From G963674665 sp964609625 (GTDB lineage: Bacteria > Desulfobacterota > Desulfovibrionia > Desulfovibrionales > Desulfovibrionaceae): DNA of 64,000 bases. The stretch lies in the NCBI GenBank assembly GCA_964609625.1, contig CAZSRS010000004.1:124001-188000 (forward strand), in the 5' to 3' direction. Shown one piece after another: positions 25,173 to 34,294 of the stretch. The notes beneath the pieces are model-generated. The model worked only from the letters and a program-made list of their open reading frames with translations. It was not told where the DNA came from and ran no database searches. A program made the translations under genes and the position numbers. Each line of letters opens with the position of its first letter. Position 1 is the first letter of the stretch.

Positions 25173-26996
25173 CTATTCAACCGTGACGCTTTTTGCCAGG
25201 TTGCGGGGCTGGTCCACGTCTTTGCCGAGGTAGTCGGCCATCTCATAGGCAAACAGCTGCAAGGCAGGCAGGGCCAGGAACGCCGAGAGCGGCCCCCATG
25301 CCTCAGGAATGACCCAGGGATCGTCCACGGAAACATCCGTGCTGGGGTGTGTCAGGGCGATGATCTTGCCGTCACGGGCCTGTACTTCTTCCAGGTTCGA
25401 CTTGACTTTCGGAAAGAGTTCATCCTTGAACGCCAGGGCGAATGTGGGGAAATCGGGATCGATGAGTGCGATGGGGCCGTGCTTCATCTCTCCGGCAGCA
25501 TAGCCTTCGGCGTGGATGTAGGAGATTTCCTTGAGCTTGAGCGCACCCTCCAGGGCCAGGGAGTGACATTGCCCGCGCCCCAGATAGAGAAAGCTGGTGG
25601 CCGAGGAATACTTCCGCGCCAGACGTCTGGCCGTATCGCGCATGGAAGGCAGCTCCGCTTCCAGGACCGCGGGCAGCGAGGCAAAACCCTGCACCGCCTT
25701 TTCCATGACTCCCTCGGGCAGGGAGCCTTTCTGGCGCCCCCAGTGCAAGGCCATGAGCGTGAGCAGCACCAGCTGGCTGCACATGGCCTTGGTGGAGGCC
25801 ACGCTGATTTCCGGCCCGGCCTGGGTATAGACCACCAGGTCGGCCTCGCGGGCGATGGACGAGCCCAGTACGTTGCACAGACCGATGACCGTGACGCCCT
25901 GTTCCTTGACCTTGCGCAGCCCGGCCAGGGTGTCGGCGGTCTCGCCGGACTGGCTGATGACCAGCACCGCGTCGGCCGGGCCCAGAATGATGTCCCGGTA
26001 ACGGAATTCCGAGGCGATTTCCAGGGTCGTGGGCACCTTGGCCCAGGATTCGAGCAGGCTCTGCCCCCACAGACCGGCGTGGAAGGACGTGCCGCAGGCC
26101 ACGATGTGCAGGCGTTTCGGAGGGTCGAAGTGCTTGAGTTCCGGGACCTCCACGACATTGCGCGCCGTATCCAGCCGTCCCGCCAGGCAATCGGCGATGA
26201 CCTTGGGTTGCTCGAAAATCTCCTTGAGCATGAAGTGCTTGTACCCGCCCTTGCGCGCGGCTTGGACGTCCCAATCGATGTGCTGTTCGGACTTGTCCAG
26301 CTTGGCCAGGGTCTTGGCGTCGAAGACCTCCCAGGTGTTGGCCGTGATGCGCACGATCTCGCCGTCCTCGAGGAACACGACCTTGCGGGTGTAGGGCAGG
26401 AAAGCGGGAATGTCCGAGGCGAGGAAATGCTCCCGCACACCCACACCCAGGACCAGGGGGCTGGAGTTGCGCACGCCGTAGATCACGCCTGGCTCTTCCA
26501 GGGCCACCAGGGCCACGGCATAGGAGCCCTCGATCTGGGTCAAGGCCCAGGAAATGGCTTCGATCAGCGTCGGCTGCTGCTTGCGGCCCTCGGCGATGAG
26601 ATGGGTCAGCACCTCGGTGTCGGTTTCCGACAGAAACTCGTGCCCTTTTTCCTTGAGCTTCTGACGCAGCACGGCATAGTTCTCGATGATCCCGTTGTGC
26701 ACCAGGCAGAGGGCCTTGTCGTTGCTGGTGTGGGGGTGGGCGTTGCGCTCCACGGGCAGGCCGTGAGTAGCCCAGCGGGTATGCCCGACACCGGACGTGG
26801 CCAGGGAGACGTTCATGGTCTCCAGCTTGGCCTCCAGTTCCTTGAGCTTGCCCGGCGCTCGGATGACTTCCAGTTCCCTGCCCTGGATGAACCCCACGCC
26901 CGCCGAGTCATACCCCCTGTATTCGAGCCGCTTGAGGCCCTCCATGATCACGGGAACAGCCGGCCGGTATCCGGAATATCCTATGATGCCGCACAT
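25173..26996 (-). CDS. glmS: Glutamine-fructose-6-phosphate aminotransferase
   Basis: A 607-residue cytoplasmic enzyme of normal length. Catalytic Cys2 begins the class II glutaminase domain (MCGIIGYSG, then GHTRWATHG). Two SIS domains follow with SQSGETADTLAGLR and GRGQCHSLALEGALKLKEI, and the C-terminus is the conserved KSVTVE. It makes glucosamine-6-phosphate from fructose-6-phosphate and glutamine, the first step to UDP-GlcNAc. AAGGAGAAT precedes the ATG. It lies directly upstream of the amidase, so cell-wall precursor synthesis and turnover are linked. No glmS ribozyme is visible. Confidence 0.98.
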   Translation of the reverse strand: MCGIIGYSGYRPAVPVIMEGLKRLEYRGYDSAGVGFIQGRELEVIRAPGKLKELEAKLETMNVSLATSGVGHTRWATHGLPVERNAHPHTSNDKALCLVHNGIIENYAVLRQKLKEKGHEFLSETDTEVLTHLIAEGRKQQPTLIEAISWALTQIEGSYAVALVALEEPGVIYGVRNSSPLVLGVGVREHFLASDIPAFLPYTRKVVFLEDGEIVRITANTWEVFDAKTLAKLDKSEQHIDWDVQAARKGGYKHFMLKEIFEQPKVIADCLAGRLDTARNVVEVPELKHFDPPKRLHIVACGTSFHAGLWGQSLLESWAKVPTTLEIASEFRYRDIILGPADAVLVISQSGETADTLAGLRKVKEQGVTVIGLCNVLGSSIAREADLVVYTQAGPEISVASTKAMCSQLVLLTLMALHWGRQKGSLPEGVMEKAVQGFASLPAVLEAELPSMRDTARRLARKYSSATSFLYLGRGQCHSLALEGALKLKEISYIHAEGYAAGEMKHGPIALIDPDFPTFALAFKDELFPKVKSNLEEVQARDGKIIALTHPSTDVSVDDPWVIPEAWGPLSAFLALPALQLFAYEMADYLGKDVDQPRNLAKSVTVE

Positions 26997-27113
26997 TCTG
27001 ATTCTCCTTGCGTTTTGCTCCTGGCGGGGGCGACATCGCTCCCAGCCCGAGGCGGGTCATGCACGGCCGGGAACGGTGGAACGGTCAACCTCGCCTCCCG
27101 GCCTGGTTTTTCA

Positions 27114-27752
27114 TCACGTACGGCCCACCTCATTCCAGAAACCCGGCCAAGCTTCAAGCAATTTTCGCAAGGCCCGGCCCCTGTGGCTGCGCGCGTTCTT
27201 CTCTTCCCTGCTCAACTGTGCGGCAGTACACTGCAAATCCAGATCGAAAAAAACCGGATCATACCCAAAGCCCTGCTCTCCGGAAGGCTCGAATGCGATG
27301 CGGCCTTCCCATTTCCCAGAGGCTGTTATCCGCGCGCCATGGGGCGAGCAAGCCGCCATGACGCAGCGAAAGCGCGCCGATCGCCGTGCTTCGGGCACAG
27401 GGACAAGTTCCCGCAAGAGCTTCTGGGTGTTTCGGGCGTCGCGCTCCCGGCCCGACAGTTCGTCGCCCTCTCCCTCGTCGTCACTGTATCGGGCCGAGTG
27501 CACGCCGGGGCGGCCTCCCAAGGCGTCCACCTCCAGACCGGAATCGTCGGCAATCGCGATCAGACCCGTGGCCTTGCTCACGGCACAGGCCTTGAGCAGG
27601 GCGTTTTCCTCGAACGTGGCACCGGTCTCCGGCACCTCTCCCAATTCCGGAAAAGAATCCAGGCCCTTGACCTCGAGCCCGAAGTTCTTGAGCAGGGTCG
27701 AAAGTTCCCATATTTTTCCTTGATTGCGTGTGGCGAGCACGATTACGGGCAC
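27114..27752 (-). CDS. rdgB: XTP/dITP diphosphatase (HAM1 family)
   Basis: A 212-residue nucleotide house-cleaning enzyme. LATRNQGKIWELS near the N-terminus and IADDSGLEVDALGGRPGVHS near 67 are the family signatures, followed by the FGYDPVFFD strand. It hydrolyses non-canonical purine triphosphates to monophosphates. I chose GTG at 27752, which has GGGAGG with a 5-base spacing; an upstream ATG frame adds an unconserved tail. It is separated from glmS by 117 bases and divergent from the ACT gene; the intervening AT-rich stretch probably holds both promoters. Confidence 0.93.
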   Translation of the reverse strand: MPVIVLATRNQGKIWELSTLLKNFGLEVKGLDSFPELGEVPETGATFEENALLKACAVSKATGLIAIADDSGLEVDALGGRPGVHSARYSDDEGEGDELSGRERDARNTQKLLRELVPVPEARRSARFRCVMAACSPHGARITASGKWEGRIAFEPSGEQGFGYDPVFFDLDLQCTAAQLSREEKNARSHRGRALRKLLEAWPGFWNEVGRT

Positions 27753-27944
27753 AACTGCCTCCCTGGCGTAGTCATACAGTGGCGCGGATTGTTCTGGGGT
27801 TTGCCCATGTGCTAACAATTTTTATAGATAAAATCTAGATATTCTGCCACTGTTTTTTAAAAAAATTAGCCCGTGCGCTTCGGGTTGTCCATACGTCCCG
27901 TCCTCCCTTGGGAAAACCGCAGCCAAAACACTGGAGACCGAGTA

Positions 27945-28343
27945 ATGGCGCCGGATCAGGAGTTTCCAACCGTCCAGTTGAACCGCATTCCCGGTACCTT
28001 CGCGGTGCTGCGACTGCCCCCCGACGCACCGACACCGGCAACCAGCCAAGGGGCGTTCTATTCCGTCACCCGCACAAGAGAAGAAACCAGCGTGGTCCTA
28101 CAGGAAGAAGATGTACCTCCGGGCGCCCTGGCAGAGACGGGTTTCGCCCTGATGCGCGTCGAGGGAACGCTGGATTTCGGCCTCATCGGCGTGCTGGCGG
28201 GTTTGAGTATCCCCTTGGCCGCGGCCGGGGTGAGCATCTTCGTGGTGTCCACCTTTGACACCGACTATCTCCTGCTGCCGGTCGTTGCTCTGGAAGCCGC
28301 GGCCGCGGCCCTGCGCGGGGCGGGTCACCTCCTGGACGGGTGA
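27945..28343 (+). CDS. ACT-domain protein (CASTOR/ACT_7-like)
   Basis: A 132-residue protein. Two ACT-like halves are visible: FAVLRLPPDAP then YSVTRTREETSVVLQEE, and GALAETGFALMRVEGTLDFG followed by GVLAGLSIPLAAAGVSIFVV and the TFDTDYLLL strand. Such stand-alone ACT proteins bind amino acids and are found in amino-acid sensing. GGAG lies about 9 bases before the ATG at 27945. It reads divergent from rdgB and convergent with the HNH gene, 13 bases away. Confidence 0.85.
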   Translation: MAPDQEFPTVQLNRIPGTFAVLRLPPDAPTPATSQGAFYSVTRTREETSVVLQEEDVPPGALAETGFALMRVEGTLDFGLIGVLAGLSIPLAAAGVSIFVVSTFDTDYLLLPVVALEAAAAALRGAGHLLDG

Positions 28344-28356
28344 CCTACAACCCCAC

Positions 28357-29022
28357 TCAGACGCCCACGCCCTTGCGCAGGTTGTGGCGGGCGCAGAGCA
28401 GCTGGACATTGTCGCTACGAAGGGAGCTGCCGCCCTTGGAAAAGGGGACGATGTGGTCGAAATGCAGGTTGTCACGGGCACCACAGAGGGCGCAGCACCC
28501 TTGGTCGCGCTTCCAGACCGCCCTGCGCACCGCCGGCGGGATGACCCTGGGATTCGGCCTGGGGCCGGGCTCCATCGCTGGGCAATCGAGACGGAAACGA
28601 AACACTTGGCGGCCGTTTTCGCACTCCTTCCAGGCGTCCGTGAGCAGATGTTCCCCGTTGAAACTCCAAATACCCTGGGCCAGCTTCTGGTAGACGCGTA
28701 CCAGTTCCGGCGGCTCCAGTCCCAGGAGATACAGCTCCACGGCCTTGAGGAACTTGCCGTTCTCGGTAAGCCGGCCAGAGGGAGTGTATTCGGGCTGGTC
28801 CGCGCGCTTGGGATCCCGGAGGTTGAAGCTTCTCGGGGCGTCGTGCCCCTGGTAGACGAGCAGCCTGCCGGCGCCTTCATGCCGATCCTGGTAGGGTGCG
28901 GATCGTTTGCTGCACATCAAGACCACGGAATACCCCGGACCGCGCCTGTAATGCATGCCCTGCTGCAGCCTTCCGCCCTCGCGTAGACACATCTCGTCAT
29001 AGGTGAGTATCTCGTGATGCAT
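28357..29022 (-). CDS. Probable SRA-HNH modification-dependent endonuclease
   Basis: A 221-residue protein. The N-terminal 130 residues carry GRLLVYQGHDAPR, then LTENGKFLKAV and VRVYQKLAQGIWSFNGEHLL, an order that resembles the SRA base-flipping domain (GxGxxD, TPxNxAL, RVxxxxxYxGxY). The C-terminus is an HNH nuclease: CALCGARDNLHFDHIVP, SKGG and NVQLLCARHN, with zinc cysteines and the HxxH pattern. Together this is the architecture of SRA-HNH type IV restriction enzymes that cut 5-methylcytosine-modified DNA. ATG 29022 follows GGGAG. No partner methylase is nearby, as expected for type IV. The SRA assignment is the uncertain part. Confidence 0.65.
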   Translation of the reverse strand: MHHEILTYDEMCLREGGRLQQGMHYRRGPGYSVVLMCSKRSAPYQDRHEGAGRLLVYQGHDAPRSFNLRDPKRADQPEYTPSGRLTENGKFLKAVELYLLGLEPPELVRVYQKLAQGIWSFNGEHLLTDAWKECENGRQVFRFRLDCPAMEPGPRPNPRVIPPAVRRAVWKRDQGCCALCGARDNLHFDHIVPFSKGGSSLRSDNVQLLCARHNLRKGVGV

Positions 29023-29082
29023 GACCCTACTCCCAAGACTTCTGGAAAACGACTTCACGACAACGTTCTGGAAAGGGGGAGC

Positions 29083-29124
29083 CCGAGGGGGAAGAACCTC
29101 CTGTTAAGAGGTTTCCCCCCTCGG
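29083..29124 (-). terminator. Strong GC hairpin downstream of HerA-like gene
   Basis: A stem of about 17 bp with one bulge runs from CCGAGGGGG at 29083 to CCCTCGG ending at 29124, with a short TGTTAA-type loop. It sits 10 bases after the stop of the minus-strand HerA-like gene and upstream of the HNH gene, so it probably ends the former transcript. It has no long T-run. Confidence 0.55.
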
Positions 29125-29134
29125 TAACTTTCTC

Positions 29135-30598
29135 TCATCTGCCCAACAACGAGCCCAGGATGCCCCGGGCGATCCTGCGGCCGATGCTGGAGCCCACCGA
29201 ACGCACGGCGCTCTTGGCAAAGGCCTCCACGAATCCCTGGCGGTTGTTGGCGCGTTTGGAGGCGCGCTCCTCGCGCGCGCGTACTTGCTGTGCGGCCTGC
29301 TCCTGGTGTTGCCGCTCCCGTTCCGCCTGACGCTTGATGAGCAGCTCGTAGGCCGATTCCCTGTCCTCAAGTTTTTCATAATGGCCGTAGAGCAGGGAAG
29401 ATCGGATGAAGCCGCTCCGTTGGCCGGGATCCAGTGTTCCAAGCAGACTCTCGGGGGGGCGGATCAAGGCACGCTCCACTACGGTGGGAGCGCCATGGTC
29501 GTCGAGCATGGAGACCAGGGCCTCGCCCACCTTGAGATCCGGGATGGCCTGCTGGGTATCGAGTGCGGGATTCCGGCGGAAGGTCTGGGCCACGGTACTG
29601 ACCACGCGTTGCTCCTTGGGTGTGTACGCGCGCAGGGCGTGAACCACCCGATTGCCGAGTTGGGCGAGCACTACATCGGGCAGGTCCAGGGGGTTCTGGG
29701 TCACGAAGAACACGCCCACGCCCTTGGAGCGGATCAGCCGCACCACCAGCTCGATCTTTTCCACCAGGGCCTTGGGCGTGTCGGTGAACAGCAGGTGGGC
29801 CTCGTCGAAAAAGAACACCAGTCGGGGCTTTTCCTGATCGCCCACCTCGGGGAGGGTCTCGAAGAGTTCGGAGAGCAGCCAGAGCAGGAAGGCGCCGTAG
29901 GCACGGGGAGAGCGCAGCAACCGCTGTGCGTCGAGGATGTTCACCACGCCCCGGCCGTCCGCGGCGGTCTGGAGCAGATCCGCGATGTTCAGGGCCGGTT
30001 CGCCGAAGATACAATCCGCCCCCTCCTCTTCCAGTTCGAGGAGTTTGCGCTGGATGGCTCCCACACTGGCCGGGGAGATGTTGCCGTACTCCAGGAGATA
30101 TTCCTTGGCGTTCTGGCCCACGTGGGTGACGATGGCGCGCAGGTCCTTGAAATCCAACAGCAGGAGGCCTTCGTCGTCAGCGATGCGGAAGGCCAGGGTC
30201 AGAACCCCGGCCTGGGTCTCGTTCAGGTTCAAAAGCCTGGAGAGCAGCAAGGGACCCATCTCCGAGACAGTGGTACGCAGGGGGTGCCCCTGCTCCCCGA
30301 ACACGTCCCAGAAGACCACGGGATAACCCTTTGGAGTGAAGTCCTGGAGACCGAGAAGCTGGGCGCGTTCCCCGATCTTGCCGCCCCCAGTGCCGGGCTG
30401 GGCGATGGTGGCCAGATCGCCCTTGATGTCGGCCATGAACACTGGAATCCCCCGCGCGCTGCACTGCTCCGCCATGACCCGCAAGGTGACGGTCTTGCCC
30501 GTGCCCGTGGCGCCGGCGATCAGCCCGTGACGGTTGGCCATCCGCGGGAGCAGGACGACCTCCCGCGCTCCTTTGCCAAGCAGCAGAGGTTGTGCCAT
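29135..30598 (-). CDS. HerA-like ATPase (DUF853, YjgR family)
   Basis: A 487-residue ATPase. Walker A is AGATGTGKTVTL near residue 29, and Walker B is RLVFFFDEAHLLF near 255. LDAQRLLRSPRAYG and FFVTQNPLDLPD are typical of the DUF853/YjgR group of HerA-related FtsK-like ATPases. The last 70 residues are Arg/Gln/Glu-rich. The role of YjgR proteins is not settled; DNA or protein translocation is assumed. I chose ATG 30598 with GGGGGAATCCC upstream; 40 extra residues in the open frame are not conserved. The SRA-HNH gene lies downstream, but the terminator between argues against an operon. Confidence 0.9.
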   Translation of the reverse strand: MAQPLLLGKGAREVVLLPRMANRHGLIAGATGTGKTVTLRVMAEQCSARGIPVFMADIKGDLATIAQPGTGGGKIGERAQLLGLQDFTPKGYPVVFWDVFGEQGHPLRTTVSEMGPLLLSRLLNLNETQAGVLTLAFRIADDEGLLLLDFKDLRAIVTHVGQNAKEYLLEYGNISPASVGAIQRKLLELEEEGADCIFGEPALNIADLLQTAADGRGVVNILDAQRLLRSPRAYGAFLLWLLSELFETLPEVGDQEKPRLVFFFDEAHLLFTDTPKALVEKIELVVRLIRSKGVGVFFVTQNPLDLPDVVLAQLGNRVVHALRAYTPKEQRVVSTVAQTFRRNPALDTQQAIPDLKVGEALVSMLDDHGAPTVVERALIRPPESLLGTLDPGQRSGFIRSSLLYGHYEKLEDRESAYELLIKRQAERERQHQEQAAQQVRAREERASKRANNRQGFVEAFAKSAVRSVGSSIGRRIARGILGSLLGR

Positions 30599-30848
30599 GG
30601 GATTCCCCCTATCGAACGGTTCTCCGGCCAAGGCCGGAAATGATGCACTCAATGTACTGAGCTGGATGGGAAAAGTCCATAAGACAATCGGAAGGAAGAC
30701 GTCTGTCCCATGGGGCATTGGCCCATGCTCCGTTCCGCCCCTTCAAGGCTGGGCTCCGGTGTTTGTCGCGCTTCGGTTTCCGGAACCCCACGGAGGCATT
30801 CCCCAAGAAAGCCCGCCCAGGAAGCCTTGTGCACAGGCCGAGGTCCGA

Positions 30849-31703
30849 CTACTTGGTGGTCAGGCTCTCGATCCTGGCCTCCACGACCTTGGGATTGGGG
30901 TAGGTCTCCTGGATGGACTGGAAGAGCTTGAGGGCTTCCTTGCGGTTACCCTGGGCCTCCATGATGTCCGCCAGAAGAAAGGTGGCCATGGCCTTGCGCT
31001 CCTCGTCGACACCCTTCAGGTCGTTGATCCTGACCAGGATGGACTTGATGTTCTCCTGGATCGCGACGATATCCGGGGACTCTTCCTTGATCCCCTTGCT
31101 GTCCACCATTTGGGCCTGGGTGCTTTGCAGCATGAACTCCAGGGTCTGCGCGGACTGGTAGAGGCAGGTGGCCTTGATGTTGGGGTCGACAGCCTGCTTT
31201 TCACAAGAGGCCAGCGCATCCTGGGCCATTTTGTAGTCCCGCTGATAGCTGTAGATTTTGGCGATGCGCTGATAGGCCGTGCCCATCCGCTCCTCGGTCA
31301 GTGCCGGTGTGGTCAGGGCGCGACGCCAGACTTTGATCGCGTCGTCCCAGTTGCGCATGCTCTCATGGACTTCGGCGAGACGGTTGAGCAGATTCCAAGC
31401 GTGTTCCGGGTCGTCCCCGTACTCGAAATACATGGAATCCAGAAGATTGGCGGCCTTTTCGTAATCCCCGTATATGCTCAGCGAGATCTCGATGATGCGG
31501 TTCCAGGCCTCCTGACGGTGTTCACCTTCGGGTTTGTCCTGAAGGTAATGCTGGTAGATGCGCTCGGCCTCGGAAAAATGCCCGATGGTGTATGCCTTGC
31601 GCGCGCTGGTCAGGTCGTCCGTGGCCACTTCTTCAGCGGAACATCCGCCGAAAAGCGGCAGAAGAATCAGAAGCCGGCACAGCAGCGCGCGCATACCCGT
31701 CAT
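30849..31703 (-). CDS. TPR outer-membrane lipoprotein of the origin operon
   Basis: A 284-residue protein with a lipoprotein signal: LLILLPLFGGC with a +1 Cys near residue 21. The mature part is tetratricopeptide helices (ARKAYTIGHFSEAERIYQ; AYQRIAKIYSYQRDYKMAQ) resembling BamD-type scaffolds. Its ATG overlaps the gyrA stop in ATGA. A TPR gene after gyrA is a recurring arrangement in Desulfovibrio origin regions. The function is unknown; a link to envelope assembly is inference. Confidence 0.85.
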   Translation of the reverse strand: MTGMRALLCRLLILLPLFGGCSAEEVATDDLTSARKAYTIGHFSEAERIYQHYLQDKPEGEHRQEAWNRIIEISLSIYGDYEKAANLLDSMYFEYGDDPEHAWNLLNRLAEVHESMRNWDDAIKVWRRALTTPALTEERMGTAYQRIAKIYSYQRDYKMAQDALASCEKQAVDPNIKATCLYQSAQTLEFMLQSTQAQMVDSKGIKEESPDIVAIQENIKSILVRINDLKGVDEERKAMATFLLADIMEAQGNRKEALKLFQSIQETYPNPKVVEARIESLTTK

Positions 31704-34129
31704 TCCATGTCTTCCTGATGATCGTAGATCATGTCGAAGGCCACAACCTGACCACCTTCGTCGAGGCGTACCAGCCGGACACCCTGGGTGGCCCGTCCCA
31801 CCACGCTGATGCCTTCCACTCCCAGGCGGATGATCTTGTTGCTCGAGGTCAGCAGGACCAGTTCGTCGGTGGCGTTGGCCATGGCAGCGCCGATGACGTC
31901 ACCGGTCTTGGTGGTCACGCGCATGTTGATCACGCCCTTGCCCCCGCGCGACTGCTGTCGGTAGAGCTCCAGTGGGCTGCGCTTGCCATAGCCCAGGGAG
32001 GAAATGGTCAGCAGTTCCTGCCTGGCGTCGCCGTTGACCACCACGGCCGAGGCCACGTGGTCCTCGGGCCGCAGGGACACGCCGCGCACACCGGCTGCAA
32101 GGCGCCCCATGGGCCTGACGTCCTCCACCTTGAAACGGATGGACATGCCCTTTTCCGTGACCAGGATAACCTCGCAGTCGTCCTGTACATCGCGCACCGT
32201 GAGCAGTTCGTCGTCTTCCTTGAGGCCCACGGCCATGAGTCCGATACGTCTGCTCCTGCTGTATTGCTCGGCACTGGAGCGCTTGACCATGCCCTTGCGG
32301 GTGACAAAGAGGAAGTAGCGGTCGGCTTCGAATTCGCGAATGGCCAGAACCGTGGCCACGTATTCGTCCTTGTCCAGGGGCAGGAGGTTGGCGATGTGCA
32401 TGCCCTTGGCCGTGCGGCTGCCTTCCGGCACCTGATGCACCTTGAGCTGGTGCATGCGGCCTCGGTTGGTGAACAGCAGCAGATACTGGTGATTGGTGGT
32501 GGTGACAAAGCTCTGCACCACGTCGTCCTCACCCGTGTGCACGCCGGCGATGCCCTTGCCCCCACGACGCTGCTGCTGGTAGCTGTCCAGGGAGGTCCGC
32601 TTGATGTAGCCCCTCCTGGAGAGGGTGATGACCACCTCCTCGTCCGGAATGAGGTCCTCGATGTCGATGCCGTCGAGGTCGTCCTGGAGGATGGCCGTGC
32701 GCCGAGGAGTGGCGAAGTTCTGCTTGAGTTCCTTGAGTTCGTCACGGATGACGCTCTTGAGTACCTCCACGTTTTCGAGGATGCTCTTGAAATACTCGAT
32801 CTTTTTCAGCAGCTCCGCATATTCCTCGAGCAGCTTCTCGCGCTCCAGGTTGGTGAGGCGCTGCAAGCGCATCTCCAGGATGGCTTGGCTCTGGGCATCC
32901 GATAACCCAAAGCGCTGCATGAGCTTTGTCTTGGCTTCCGCAGGAGTCGCACTGGAGCGGATCAGCTCGATGATCTCGTCGATGTTGTCCAGGGCGATGC
33001 GCAGGCCCTCGAGGATGTGCGCGCGCTGCTCGGACTTGCTCAGATCGAAACGCGTGCGCCTGAGGATCACTTCACGCCGGTGCTCCAAAAAGTACTCAAG
33101 GATGTTCTTGACATTGAGCAGCTTGGGTTTGTTGTCCACCACGGCCATCATGTTGAAGCCGAAGGAGGTCTCCAAGGGCGTGTATTTATAGAGCGCGTTG
33201 ATGACCAAGTCCGGGATGACGCCTTTTTTCAGGTCGATGACCACGCGGATGCCCTTGCGGTCGGACTCGTCGCGGAGGTCGCTGACGCCGTCGATCTTAC
33301 GGTCGTTGACCAGGGCGGCAATCTTCTCCACCAGGGAAGACTTGTTCAGGGCGTAGGGAATTTCCTTGATGACGATGGACTGCATCCCCTTCTTGCGGTC
33401 CTCCACCTCCAGCACACCACGGATCTTCACGCTGCCGCGCCCGGTGGCGTAGGCCTCGCGCAGGGACTCCCCGGCATAGACACAGGCGCCCGTGGGAAAG
33501 TCCGGGCCCTTGATGCAGGCCATGAGTTCACCCAGTTTGCATCTCGGATTGTCCAGGAGCACGAGCAGTCCATCCACCAGTTCGCCGAGGTTGTGGGGTG
33601 GGATGTTGGTGGCCATGCCCACGGCAATGCCCGAGGAGCCGTTGAGTAGCAGGTTGGGCACCTTGGTGGGCAACACCACGGGTTCGTTCAGGGTGTTGTC
33701 GTAGTTGGGGCGGAAGTTGACGGTCTCCTTTTCGATGTCGTCCAGGAACTCACTGGTGAGCTTGGACATGCGCACCTCGGTGTAGCGCATGGCCGCTGGG
33801 GCGTCGCCGTCGATGGAACCGAAGTTGCCCTGCCCGTCCACGAGCAGGTCGCGCATGGAAAAACCCTGGGCCATGCGCACCAGGGCGTCGTAGACCGCGG
33901 CGTCGCCGTGGGGATGGTACTTACCGATGACATCACCGACAACACGGGCCGATTTCTTGTAGGCGCGGTTCCAGCTGTTGCCGAGTTCGTGCATGGCGAA
34001 GAGGATACGACGGTGCACGGGTTTGAGACCGTCGCGCACGTCCGGGATGGCCCGGCCGATGATGACGCTCAAGGAATACTCGAGGTACGACTTCTTGATT
34101 TCCTGTTCTATGCTGACGGTATTGTTCAC
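31700..34129 (-). CDS. gyrA: DNA gyrase subunit A
   Basis: A 809-residue type II topoisomerase subunit. It has LEYSLSVIIGRAIPDVRDGLKPVHRR near the N-terminus, the active-site Tyr in RYTEVRMSK near 120, and the GyrA-box QRRGGKG near 530. Six C-terminal beta-propeller blades for DNA wrapping follow. With GyrB it introduces negative supercoils. I chose the GTG at 34129 because it begins at the conserved NNTVSIEQEI; the frame upstream is unconserved. The last base pairs overlap the lipoprotein gene. The gyrB-gyrA gap is 165 bases, which may hold its own promoter. Confidence 0.97.
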   Translation of the reverse strand: MNNTVSIEQEIKKSYLEYSLSVIIGRAIPDVRDGLKPVHRRILFAMHELGNSWNRAYKKSARVVGDVIGKYHPHGDAAVYDALVRMAQGFSMRDLLVDGQGNFGSIDGDAPAAMRYTEVRMSKLTSEFLDDIEKETVNFRPNYDNTLNEPVVLPTKVPNLLLNGSSGIAVGMATNIPPHNLGELVDGLLVLLDNPRCKLGELMACIKGPDFPTGACVYAGESLREAYATGRGSVKIRGVLEVEDRKKGMQSIVIKEIPYALNKSSLVEKIAALVNDRKIDGVSDLRDESDRKGIRVVIDLKKGVIPDLVINALYKYTPLETSFGFNMMAVVDNKPKLLNVKNILEYFLEHRREVILRRTRFDLSKSEQRAHILEGLRIALDNIDEIIELIRSSATPAEAKTKLMQRFGLSDAQSQAILEMRLQRLTNLEREKLLEEYAELLKKIEYFKSILENVEVLKSVIRDELKELKQNFATPRRTAILQDDLDGIDIEDLIPDEEVVITLSRRGYIKRTSLDSYQQQRRGGKGIAGVHTGEDDVVQSFVTTTNHQYLLLFTNRGRMHQLKVHQVPEGSRTAKGMHIANLLPLDKDEYVATVLAIREFEADRYFLFVTRKGMVKRSSAEQYSRSRRIGLMAVGLKEDDELLTVRDVQDDCEVILVTEKGMSIRFKVEDVRPMGRLAAGVRGVSLRPEDHVASAVVVNGDARQELLTISSLGYGKRSPLELYRQQSRGGKGVINMRVTTKTGDVIGAAMANATDELVLLTSSNKIIRLGVEGISVVGRATQGVRLVRLDEGGQVVAFDMIYDHQEDME

Positions 34130-34294
34130 TGCTGTTTCCCGGAATCTAGTGCCTGGTTTCTGTTGTACAATTTTCAAATCAAAACTGCTTCCTGCAGTCT
34201 TGCTTGTTGCGAGAACCACTTCGTACTTCGAGCGCACCCTCCAGGCGCGCGTTCCACTTCCAGTTCATACAGCCTGTTTGAAATGGAGGCGGGC

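Noticed and set aside
26997..27113. A glmS ribozyme or riboswitch upstream of glmS
   Set aside because: The leader is short and no conserved ribozyme core is visible; such ribozymes are known mainly from Gram-positive bacteria.
24990..27815. A 941-aa plus-strand ORF across glmS and the amidase
   Set aside because: It is a GC-rich antisense shadow of two clear minus-strand genes.
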